Source of the DNA: Paralithodes platypus | Taxonomy: Eukaryota; Arthropoda; Malacostraca; Decapoda; Lithodidae | Direction: 5' to 3' | Length of the DNA: 64,000 bases | Assembly (NCBI GenBank): GCA_032716605.1 | Contig: CM064485.1 | Location: forward strand, 29,868,697-29,932,696 | Position numbers and translations under genes: made by a program | Shown here: positions 32,149 through 42,041 of the stretch, piece after piece | Position numbering within the stretch: position 1 is the stretch's first letter | Layout of the letters: each line of letters opens with the position of its first letter | The notes under the pieces: generated by a model | What the model was told of the DNA's origin: nothing | What the model saw: the letters and a program-made list of their open reading frames with translations, nothing else | Databases searched by the model: none

Positions 32149-32525
32149 GGGGGGACGTGCGTATACTGTTCCTCTTTTTTATATCTTGTATTTATTTGCT
32201 TTTTATTTATCTGTTTATCATTTATTTAGTTTCTCCTCTAGACCTCCATCAAACTTAAACACACAAAAAAACACCCCCAAGACCCTCCTTCAAGATAAAA
32301 TTTAAATGTTTTCGATGGAAAAATTTCCTTCCAAAGGACGGTTTCTCTTAAATTACAGGCTCGCTATCGTTCGCCAAGAACAAATCGACACCTAAATGGC
32401 TAGAAAGGTCTTAATATTGACAAAGAAATGAGGTGAAAGGTTTCAAAATCGCCAAACTAACGGAACGAACATATTAAAATCACAAAACTAATATTATAAA
32501 CATGAGGGAGAAGGGTATCCATCAA
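32145..32525 (-). mobile_element. B-family TTAA element (inverted, right end decayed)
   Basis: Starts TTAAGGGGGGACGTGCG and runs through CTAGACCTCCATCAAAC and GGCTCGCTATCGTTCGCC to AAACATGAGGGAGAAGGG. The terminal CCCCTTAA is no longer visible. Confidence 0.75.
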
Positions 32526-32641
32526 AATCTTCCCATTGAACAAACGTATATAAATTATACAACAGTGACCTTTTTATCTCTTCCCCAGGATGGACATCAG
32601 CGACTGGGACCTGCCTGCCTGATGGTGGTGATGAGGACCCT

Positions 32642-32671
<30 letters not shown>

Positions 32672-32672
<1 letters not shown>

Positions 32673-34577
32673 AAGGAGTACAAAGGAAATCAAGCAACAA
32701 CAGATCTAGTGACCCTTCTAGGTTGCTTGTCCTCCAAAACACTGAGGATCAAGTGTCCAAACAGTGGTTTAGAGTGGGTAAGGGAACATTGGAAAGGGAA
32801 TTACTGCCCTGGAACTAATGTCCGTGGCAGGATTAGGAAGTTAGTAGGGGACAGATGGGTTAGTAACTGAGGGGGGATAAAATAAAGTTATTCATTTACA
32901 AACGCAGTCAGTCGCGGGTTTGATGTGAGATATTTGTCTAGGCGGAGTTTAAATGAATCAACGGTGATGCAGTCTATAACGTTTCGGGGAAGCCCATTCC
33001 ACAAGTTGACAACTCGATTGAAGAAGAAATTCTTAGATTCGTGTGAGTTAAAAGATTTACCAATAATTTTGCAACCGTTTCCCCGCGTGTAATTAGATTG
33101 GTCGATAGTGAAGTACTTACTACAGTTCATATTGTCGATGCCTTTGATGATTTTGAACACTTGAATTAAGTCACCTCTTAATCTGCACTGGGTTAAAGGA
33201 AATAAATTTAATTCTCTAAGACGCTCTTCGTATGGTTTGTTCTTTAGGCTAGGTATCATTTTGGTAACTCTACGTTGAACTCGTTCTAGCTTGTTTATAT
33301 CTTTTTGGTAATAAGGGCACCAGGATTGAACGCAGTATTCCAGAAGAGGGCGGACTAATGAATTGTAAAGGGTTAGGATAACTTCTTTGGATTTATGCTC
33401 AAATGACCTGCCTATAAAGCCAATTATTTTGTTTGCCTTCTTAACAACTTCTGAACATTGTTGACTCGGTTTTAGGTTACTCGATATTGTTACTCCCAGA
33501 TCGGTTTCTCTGTTTACATTCTTAAGCTGAGTGCCATTCATCGAATAGTTTGCTTTCTCATTTAGGTATCCGATATGTAGTACTTTACATTTATCCGCAT
33601 TGAAACTCATTTGCCAAATTTGGGCCCAACATGACAATTTATCTAGATTGTGTTGCATATCGTCAACTTGTTCTTTTGAGAGTACGCTATTTGCAATTTT
33701 TGTATCGTCAGCAAATTTTGAGATTGTACAGGTGAGACCCTCATCTATGTCGTTGATGTAAATTAGAAAGAGAATTGGTCCTAGTACCGATCCCTGGGGT
33801 ACCCCGCTACTTACATTGGTCCATTTTGATGCCTTACCGTTTATGACTACTCTTTGCTTTCTGTCGCTGAGCCAATTTTCTATCCATTTCAACACACCGT
33901 CTTGTATTCCATGCGCTTTTAGTTTTAGCAGTAAACGTTTGTGGGGAACTTTGTCAAAGGCCTTTTGAAAATCAAGGTATATAATATCTACAGCTTTACT
34001 CTCATCGTAGAGGTTGAGGATATCGTGGAAGAAGTCTAAGAGGTTTGTTAAACAGGAACGTTTTTTACGAAAGCCGTGTTGAGTATCTTTAAGTATGTTA
34101 TTTTCCTCTAAGTGATTTACGAGTCTGTCTCGTATGACCGTTTCTAGCATTTTACATACAACTGAGGTTAAGCTAATTGGACGATAGTTACTGGGTAGGG
34201 ATTTGCTGCCTTTTTTGAATATCGGTGTTACGTTGGCTAGCTTCCACTGATCGGGCATAGTTCCAGACTGCAAGGATTTATTGAATAGTAATGTCAGTGG
34301 TTTAGAGAGCTCATCCTTAGCTTCCTTTAGAACTCTAGGCGAGATTGTATCAGGTCCAGGCGTTTTATTTACCTTGAGTTTATCTAAACAATTCAATACT
34401 TCTCTCTCTGTAACGGTGATATTGCTTAGAACATCTGAATTATCAATCTGAATCGGCGATGGTGTAGGGATATCACTGAGGTCTTCTGTTGTAAAAACTG
34501 ATGCAAAGAAGGTATTGAGGGCATTACTCATTTGTTCTTCATCTTTGGTGTATTCTCCATTTTCATCGACTAACGGT
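32672..34577 (-). mobile_element. 5'-truncated LINE, CR1/jockey-like
   Basis: RT-coding sequence plus about 215 bases of 3' UTR that end at a (GA)n microsatellite near 32,640-32,668. The 5' truncation is at 34577, next to another (GA)n. No endonuclease is present. Confidence 0.8.
32888..34531 (-). CDS. LINE reverse transcriptase, uninterrupted 547-codon frame (5'-truncated protein)
   Basis: Coding sense extends upstream of the ATG at 34531 to about 34577 (LPLVDENGEYTKDEEQ), so the frame starts inside the protein. RT motifs in order: NYRPISLTSVVCKMLE (residue 115 onward), HGFRKKRSC, YLDFQKAFDKVPH with catalytic D187, SGVPQGSVLGP (242 onward) and FADD (273-276). The C-terminal region has a thumb-like part and RPLLEYCVQSWCPY. 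The pattern fits the CR1/L2/jockey superclade. No stop or shift is visible, so the insertion is probably young, but the copy cannot retrotranspose without its 5' part. Confidence 0.88.
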   Translation of the reverse strand: MSNALNTFFASVFTTEDLSDIPTPSPIQIDNSDVLSNITVTEREVLNCLDKLKVNKTPGPDTISPRVLKEAKDELSKPLTLLFNKSLQSGTMPDQWKLANVTPIFKKGSKSLPSNYRPISLTSVVCKMLETVIRDRLVNHLEENNILKDTQHGFRKKRSCLTNLLDFFHDILNLYDESKAVDIIYLDFQKAFDKVPHKRLLLKLKAHGIQDGVLKWIENWLSDRKQRVVINGKASKWTNVSSGVPQGSVLGPILFLIYINDIDEGLTCTISKFADDTKIANSVLSKEQVDDMQHNLDKLSCWAQIWQMSFNADKCKVLHIGYLNEKANYSMNGTQLKNVNRETDLGVTISSNLKPSQQCSEVVKKANKIIGFIGRSFEHKSKEVILTLYNSLVRPLLEYCVQSWCPYYQKDINKLERVQRRVTKMIPSLKNKPYEERLRELNLFPLTQCRLRGDLIQVFKIIKGIDNMNCSKYFTIDQSNYTRGNGCKIIGKSFNSHESKNFFFNRVVNLWNGLPRNVIDCITVDSFKLRLDKYLTSNPRLTAFVNE

Positions 34578-34642
34578 AAGAGAGAGAGAGAGAGCGTGTG
34601 TGGGTGAGTGAGTGAGAAACAGATTGTGTGTGAGAGTGGGAA

Positions 34643-35451
34643 TAAAGGGCTCTCACATCTACCCGATGTCGATACCGGTGTATGCCGATCAGGGAAATCA
34701 TGTGTGTACTTATGTCACCTATGGCATATCGGCACTGAGGCTTAAGGCACCCGCGGTAAGCCATGGTAAGCCGTTTTCCATCGGGACATTGGCCAGCAAA
34801 ACCAGGGAGGCTTGAATTTGCCGGCCAACTTCCCGATCATCTGATGATTCGGCGTGCATGCCTTGGTCAAACCTGCAGCAGCTGCGGAAGTACCACAGGC
34901 AGCCGCAGGCATTACGGAGGTAGCTGCAGGTGTTACGCAGATATACGCCGGCTTAAATTGGTGCCGTAATTACTCGCAACATACATCAGGTGAATCTCTG
35001 CGTCTTTCGCCAGTTGTACCTACGCTGTACTGTGGACATACCACTAGTGTCACCTGCGACACCCGTAAGTGACCGCCCATCATCTCGCAGGTGTGGTGTC
35101 AGCATGCAGCACAGGTGAATCTGCGGTGCACGGCAGACCTGCCTGAGGGTTTACCTGCGGTAACCGCACGCAACCGCCGGTATGCCGCTGTATATCGTGT
35201 ACCCTCGTGGATCCAAATTTATCATAGTCGTCTTGCACCTCCGCATGGTGCCGGGCATGGCGCCGTTACCCGTAGGTTGACCGCAGGTATATTCGCCGGT
35301 TTGCCTGTGGCAGCCGTGTCTGCCGCGCCCATATAATTATAAGGGATATAATCCGGCCTTGGACGGTCCCGTTTAACCACGTTCACCTACACGTTCATGC
35401 GTAACTTCCTCATCGCCGACACAGCTCGGGTAGATGTGACGGGGGCTTTAA
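34643..35451. mobile_element. TIR element E2, non-autonomous, candidate TAA target duplication
   Basis: TAA at 34643-34645 and 35449-35451 flank ends that match when inverted: AGGGCTCTCACATCTACCCG against AAGCCCCCGTCACATCTACC. The interior is GC-richer than the surroundings with many GCCGG and GCAGGT words. Short open frames are present but none resembles a transposase. A 3-bp TWA duplication would suit PIF/Harbinger; that assignment is tentative. Flanks 35452-35600 hold nothing recognised. Confidence 0.6.
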
Positions 35452-35600
35452 GAGAGGGAGAGAGACTATAGAGACCCCATGAAGCATATGGGGAATCAGA
35501 CCTTGTCTACAACTGGTTGTCACAATTATAATTAAGAGACAAAGATTCTAGTGTACAGTATATAAAAAGATTATAGATCTGCCTTATGTTTATGGGACTT

Positions 35601-35639
35601 CTATGGTTTGTTTTCTGCCACCTGACGGTAAATTGAACC
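35601..35639 (+). repeat. Left terminal repeat of element G, copy 1
   Basis: CTATGGTTTGTTTTCTGCCA and the following 19 bases align with the reverse complement of the 57-bp satellite unit (CTATAGTCTGTTTATTGTCA onward), about three quarters identical by eye. This makes the satellite the opposite terminal repeat. Confidence 0.6.
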
Positions 35640-35666
35640 CCTTCTATAGTATCTGATTGTGGACAT

Positions 35667-35881
35667 TTAACCACTTCTGTACTGGCATCGCCTTTTAAAT
35701 GTTATTCTTGCTATATTTACACGCTTATGTGTAGTTTAAGAAGGATCTGTGATATTAAAAAGGGTTGAGTGAGATGGTTCGAAGCCTGTTAATTGCTGGA
35801 GGCCCTGTTAAAACTGAGTAAACTCGTCTAATAGTAGCCTGAATAAAATAAGAATGACGTTGCCGGTACAGAAGGGGTTAA
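35667..35881. mobile_element. A-family TTAA palindromic element inside element G
   Basis: TTAACCACTTCTGTACTGGC to GTTGCCGGTACAGAAGGGGTTAA. Flanking sequence on both sides continues element G as seen near 48.05 and 48.44 kb. Confidence 0.85.
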
Positions 35882-36003
35882 CAGAAAACTATGAACCTGC
35901 TGTGTTCTGCATCATAATAACATCCAAGTTTCATAATTAACAACATGTCTCGCTATAAAATCTTCAAAAAAATCTTCATAATAGCTAAGAAATGAAGATG
36001 AGG

Positions 36004-38762
36004 ACTGTGCAACTTACTGCCAGGTGACAATAAACAGACTATAGTAGAATAAAGATGAGGGCTGTGCAACTTACTGCAGGTGACAATAAACAGACTATAG
36101 TAGAATAAAGATGAGGACTGTGCAACTTACTACCAGGTGACAATCAACAGACTATAGTAGAATAAAGATGAGGGCTGTGCAACTTACTGCCAGGTGACAA
36201 TAAACAGACTATAGTAGAATAAAGATGAGGGCTGTGCAACTTACTACCAGGTGACAATAAACAGACTATAGTAGAATAAAGATGAGGACTGTGCAACTTA
36301 CTAACAGGTGACAATAAACAGACTATAGTAGAATAAATATGAGGGCTGTGCAACTTACTACCAGGTGACAATAAACAGACTATAGTAGAATAAAGATGAG
36401 GGCTGTGCAACTTAATACCAGGTGACAATAAACAGACTATAGTAGAATAAAGATGAGGGCTGTGCAACTTACTGCCAGGTGACAATAAACAGACTATAGT
36501 AGAATAAGATGAGGGCTGTGCAACTTACCAGGTGACAATAAACAGACTATAGTAGAATAAAGATGAGGGCTGTGCAACTTACTGCCAGGTGACAATAAAC
36601 AGACTATAGTAGAATAAAGATGAGGACTGTGCAACTTACTGCCAGGTGACAATAAACAGACTATAGTAGAATAAAGATGAGGACTGTGCAATTTACTGCC
36701 AGGTGACAATAAACAGACTATAGTAGAATAAAGGTGAGGGCTGTGCAACTTACTGCCAGGTGACAATAAACAGACTATAGTAGAATAAAGATGAGGGCTG
36801 TGCAACTTACTACCAGGTGACAATAAACAGACTATAGTAGAATAAAGATAAGGGCTGTGCAACTTACTACCAGGTGACAATAAACAGACTATAGTAGAAT
36901 AAAGATGAAGGCTGTGCAACTTACTGCCAGGTGACAATAAACAGACTATAGTAGAATAAAGATGAGGGCTGTGCAACTTACTGCCAGGTGACATTAAACA
37001 GACTATAGTAGAATAAAGCTGAGGGCTGTGCAACTTACTGCCAGGTGACAATAAACAGACTATAGTAGAATAAATATGAGGACTGTGCAACTTACTGCCA
37101 GGTAACAATAAACAGACTATAGTAGAATAAAGATGAGGGCTGTGCAACTTACTGCCAGGTGACAATAAACAGAGTATAGTAGAATAAAGATGAGGGCTGT
37201 GCAACTTACTGCCAGGTGACAATAAACAGACTATAGTCGAATAAAGATGAGGGCTGTGCAACTTACTGCCAGGTGACAATAAACAGACTATAGTAGAATT
37301 AAGATGAGGACTGTGCAACTTACTGCCAGGTGACAATAAACAGACTATAGTAGAATAAAGATGAGGACTGTGCAACTTACTGCCAGGTGATAATAAACAG
37401 ACTATAGTAGAATAAAGATGAGGACTGTGCAACTTACTGCCAGGTGACAATAAACAGACTATAGTAGAATAAAGATGAGGACTGTGCAACTTACTGCCAG
37501 GTGACAATAAACAGACTATAGTAGAATAAAGATGAGGACTGTGCAACTTACTGCCAGGTGATAATAAACAGACTATAGTAGAATAAAGATGAGGACTGTG
37601 CAACTTACTGCCAGGTGACAATAAACAGACTATAGTAGAATAAAGATGAGGACTGTGCAACTTACTGCCAGGTGACAATAAACAGACTATAGTAGAATAA
37701 AGATGAGGGCTGTGCAGCTTACTGCCAGGTGACAATAAACAGACTATAGTAGAATAAAGATGAGGACTGTGCAACTTACTGCCAGGTGACAATAAACAGA
37801 CTATAGTAGAATAAAGATGAGGACTGTGCAACTTACTGCCAGGTGACAATAAACAGACTATAGTAGAATAAAGATGAGGACTGTGCAACTTACTGCCAGG
37901 TGACAATAAACAGACTATAGTAGAATAAAGATGAGGACTGTGCAACTTACTGCCAGGTGACAATAAACAGACTATAGTAGAATAAAGATGAGGACTGTGC
38001 AACTTACTGCCAGGTGACAATAAACAGACTATAGTAGAATAAAGATGAGGAGTGTGCAACTTACTGCCAGGTGACAATAAACAGACTATAGTAGAATAAA
38101 GATGAGGACTGTGCAACTTACTGCCAGGTGACAATAAACAGACTATAGTAGAATAAAGATGAGGACTGTGCAACTTACTGCCAGGTAACAATAAACAGAC
38201 TATAGTAGAATAAAGATGAGGACTCTGCAACTTACTGCCAGGTGACAATAAACAGACTATAGTAGAATAAAGATGAGGACTGTGCAACTTACTGCCAGGT
38301 GACAATAAACAGACTATAGTAGAATAAAGATGAGGACTGTGCAACTTACTAACAGGTGACAATAAACAGACTATAGTATAATAAAGATGAGGGCTGTGCA
38401 ACTTACTGCCAGGTGACAATAAACAGACTATAGTAGAATAAAGATGAGGGCTGTGCTACTTACGACCAGGTGGCAATAAACAGACTATAGTAGAATAAAG
38501 ATGAGGACTGTGCAACTTACTGCCAGGTGACAATAAACAGATTATAGTAGAATAAAGATGAGGACTGTGCAACTTACTGCCAGGTGACAATAAACAGACT
38601 ATAGTAGAATAAAGATGCGGACTGTGCAACTTACTGCCAGGTGATAATAAACAGACTATAGTAAGAATAAAGATGAGGACTGTGCAACTTACTGCCAGGT
38701 GACAATAAACAGACTATAGTAGAATAAAGATGAGGAGTGTGCAACTTACTGCCAGGTGACAA
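36004..38762. repeat. 57-bp satellite, left block (about 48 units)
   Basis: The unit contains AATAAAGATGAGGACTGTGC, then AACTTACTGCCAGGTGACAA, then TAAACAGACTATAGTAG. Units are highly similar. The commonest variants are GAGGGCTG/GAGGACTG and TGCCAGG/TACCAGG. Because 57 is divisible by three, a minus-strand frame stays open for 641 codons. I do not regard it as a gene. Confidence 0.97.
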
Positions 38763-41700
38763 AGGTGAAAGAAGGATGTATGATGTCCTTGCACTGAATG
38801 AAACAAAGATGAAAGGAGAGGGAGAAGTGGATTTTTGAAACGTGATAGGTAGAAAGTCTGGAGTAGACGAGGGAGTCAGGGGGAAAGAAGGAGTGGCTAT
38901 TATTGTGAAGGAGGAGTTGAGAGAGTTTATAAAAGAGTGGAAAGAGGTGTCATCAAGGCTAATGTGGGTGAGAATGCGGTTTAAGGGTGAAAGGTGGGTT
39001 TTTGTAAGTGCGTATGGACCAGGAAGTGAAAGAGAGTTAGACGAGGTATACGGTTTCTGGGAGGATTTGAGAGATTGTCTACAAGGGTTTGATGAAAATG
39101 AAAATGTTATAGTTTTAGGGGACCTAAATGCTAGGGTAGGAAATGAGCCTGTTGAGGGAGTCATCGGTAGTTTTGGTGTGGATGGTGTAAACGAGAGTGG
39201 AGAAAGACTGAAAAATGTATGTGAAGAGTGTAGATTGAGTGTAGGTAATACGTTCTTCAAAAAAAGGCGTATACACAAGTACACCTGGCATAGACTTGTG
39301 AGGGGAGAGATTGTAGAGAGGGCATTGATGGATTATGTGCTGGTGACAAGGGAAAGATTGTGTAGACTGCTGGATGTGAATGTGATGAGAGGTGAGGCGG
39401 AGGGTATGTCAGATCATTACCTGGTGGAGGGAAAGCTAAGAGTTAAGAGTTACAGGAGAATAAAAGACAAACGTGAAGTAAGAGAGGTAATAAAAGTTAG
39501 TGAGTTAGAGAAGAGTGAAAAAGAGAGGGAGTACAAGGAAAGACTAAATGAAAAGTGGATGGAAGTGAGAGAGATGGAAGAGAGAGAAGTAGAGGTTGAA
39601 TGGCAACAGTTTAAGGAAGGAGTGAAAGCAAGTGCAGAGGTAGTATGCGGCAAAAGGAAAGTAGGAGGCAGAGGTATCAGGAAGGGAAGCGAGTGGTGGA
39701 ATGATACGGTGAGAAAGGCAGTTGAGGAGAAGAGACAGTGTTTTGAGAGGGTTTTACAGGATGGTAGTGTTGAGGTATGGGAGAGGTACAAGGAGGAAAA
39801 GGAGAGAGGCAAAACGGAAAATTAGAGAAGCGAAAAAAGATGCAAACGAAAGGTGGGGCCAAAGGCTGAGTGAGAATTTTGAAGAACGAAAGAAGATGTT
39901 CTGGAAGGAGGTAAATAAAGTAAGGAAAGGAGGACAAAAGAGGGAAGAGTCAGTGAAAGATGAAAATGGAGAATTACTAGTGGAACCAGTTGAAGTGAGG
40001 AAAAGATATGCCGAGTATTTTGAATCTTTGTTAAATACAAGAGATGGAAGAGAAGCAGTGATTGAAGCAGAGGTGGATGGAGATAGGTTACCCAGGCCAC
40101 TCAGGTGGCAGGGAATGAATGAAAGGATTGAGGAAAATGAGGTGAAAGAAGCAGTGAAACAAATGAGAGCGGGAAAAGCAGAAAGTTTGGATGGTATTGC
40201 TGTGGAGTGTATAAAGAAGGGTGGAGATGTGATAATAGATTGGTTGGTGAGACTTTTCAATGTGTGCTTTGCTGTGTCAATGGTACCAATAGACTGGAAG
40301 AGTGCATGTATTGTGCCGTTGTACAAGGGGAAGGGAGATCGGCAGGAGTGTTCAAGTTATAGAGGTATTAGTTTATTGTCAGTGGTTGGAAAGCTGTATG
40401 GCAGGGTGTTGATAGAGAGGATAATAAAGTGTACGGAAGTTGCAATAGGAGAAGAACAGTGCGGTTTTAGGAGGGGAAGAGGGTGCGTGGATCAGATGTT
40501 TGCAGTAAGACAGCTATGCGAGAAGTATTTAGAGAAGCATAAGGAGATATTTTGGGCTTTTATGGACTTGGAAAAAGCGTATGATCGTGTGGACCGTGAA
40601 GCAATGTGTGTTAAGGATTTATGAAATAGGAGGAAATTTGTTAGAAGCAGTTAAGAGTTTTTATGAAGGGAGCAGAGCATGTGTGAGAGTAGGAAATGGT
40701 GAGTTGAGTGAATGGTTTGAGGTAAAGGTAGGTTTGCGACAGGGTTCTGTAATGTCACCATGGCTGTTTAATATGTTTATGGATGGTGTGGTGAGGGAGG
40801 TGAAAAGGAGAACTATGGGAAGAGGATTGGGTTTAGTAGGAAAGAATGGTAGAGATTGGGAGTTGAATCAGTTGCTGTTCGCTGATGACACAGCATTGGT
40901 GGCGGATTCTGATGAGAAACTGCAGCGGGTAGTCAAAGAGTTTGGTGTGGTTTGTGGAAGGAGGAAACTGAAGGTGAACGTCAATAAAAGTAAAGTAATG
41001 GTGTGTAATAGGGGAGAGCATAGGGTGAATCTAGATGTGAGGCTGGATGGGGAAATATTGGAACAAGTAGAGTGTTTTAAATATCTAGGAGGAACGATAA
41101 GCAGGAGTGGAGGTATGGAAGTGGAGGTAAAACAGAGAGTGTGTGAAGGAAGGAAGGTTTTCGGAGCAATGGGAAGTATGTGGAAGACGAGAAATCTCGG
41201 AGTGAAAGTAAAAAGTGCACTGTATCAAGGAATTGTTGTGCCAACAGTGATGTATGGGGCTGAGACATGGGCTCTGAAGAAAAAGGAGAAAAGAGGGCTG
41301 GATGTGATGGAGATGAGCTGCTTGAGGAGTATGTGTGGAGTTACTCGTAGAGACAGATTGAGGAATGAAGAGATACGTAGGAGAGTGGGGCAGCAGGAAC
41401 ATTTGTCAGCCAGAGTGGACAGAAGGGTGCTGAGCTGGTATGGTCATGTTGAACGAATGGGAGATGAAAGGCTTACAAAGAGAATATGTGAGTCAGGTAC
41501 AAGGGGAGATAGAAGGGCAGGAAGACCCCCATTGAGATGGAGAGACTGTGTAAGAAAGGCTTTGGATGATAGAGGAATGACTATAGATCAGGCAGGGGAA
41601 GTGGTGGTGGACAGGAGTGAATGGAGAATGCTTGTGAATAGTTGAGTGAACACGTGGTCATTTGGAGTAAGGGGTCGGGCGCAAGTTCGACTAGATAATA

Positions 41701-42041
41701 GTCCATCAGGCGCCTGGCCCGGGGGGACGATTAATATGAAGGGTGTGCCTGGAAGTGTGGTGGGAGACCTTGTGGCTTTGGCTCCGCTGCATGTCTGCCT
41801 GCCGAGATCGGAACCTCTCCGGGTGGTCAGGGGCCGGGGGAGTGCTGGAGCGACCTTGGTAACCCTGGTCTCTGGGTCTTCTCCTGGGTGACCTGGATGT
41901 GTGTGAGTTTGTGTTTTTTATCTGTGTTTATTTTTTGTTTTATGTTGTTTTTGTGTTTTCCCTGTTCTTGCTCTGTCTTGAGTCGGCTAACCCCAAAATG
42001 GGGATTGGGCCTGAGCATATAGATAGATAGATAGATAGATA
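38763..42041 (+). mobile_element. LINE (RTE-like, APE endonuclease) inserted in the satellite
   Basis: Starts abruptly after GTGACAA of a satellite unit and ends in (GATA)n before GACAATAAAC, where the unit resumes in phase. GACAA is therefore a likely short target duplication. The 3' UTR (41646-42015) is GC-rich. The copy is 5'-truncated inside the endonuclease. Confidence 0.9.
38766..41645 (+). pseudogene. LINE endonuclease-reverse transcriptase, one stop and two frameshifts
   Basis: Endonuclease: DVLALNETKMKGEGEVDF, then a TGA at 38836-38838, then GRKSGVDEG, VFVSAYGPGS, VIVLGDLNARVG, and MSDHYLV, the usual C-terminal catalytic SDH. About 30 N-terminal residues are missing. The frame shifts near 39,800 (into KRKIREAKKDANERWG), covers YRGISLLSVVGKLYGRVL and FMDLEKAYDRVDREA, and shifts again near 40,605. 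It then covers GLRQGSVMSPWLFNMFMDG, LLFADDTALV and a C-terminal domain (YGAETWALKKK, WYGHVERMGDERL) to the stop at 41643-41645. The single endonuclease-RT protein and repeat tail are RTE-like; clade not proven. Confidence 0.88.

Noticed and set aside
32502..32870. 122-codon plus-strand open frame over (GA)n
   Set aside because: Crosses a microsatellite and the antisense 3' UTR of the LINE.
34854..35336. Short open frames rich in Ala, Cys and Thr inside element E2
   Set aside because: GC-rich repeated words explain the openness; no transposase motif.
36144..38419. Very long minus-strand open frames with a 19-residue repeat (also at 41987-44607)
   Set aside because: The satellite unit is 57 bp, divisible by three, so any stop-free frame stays open. 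There is no promoter or start context, and small deletions break it.
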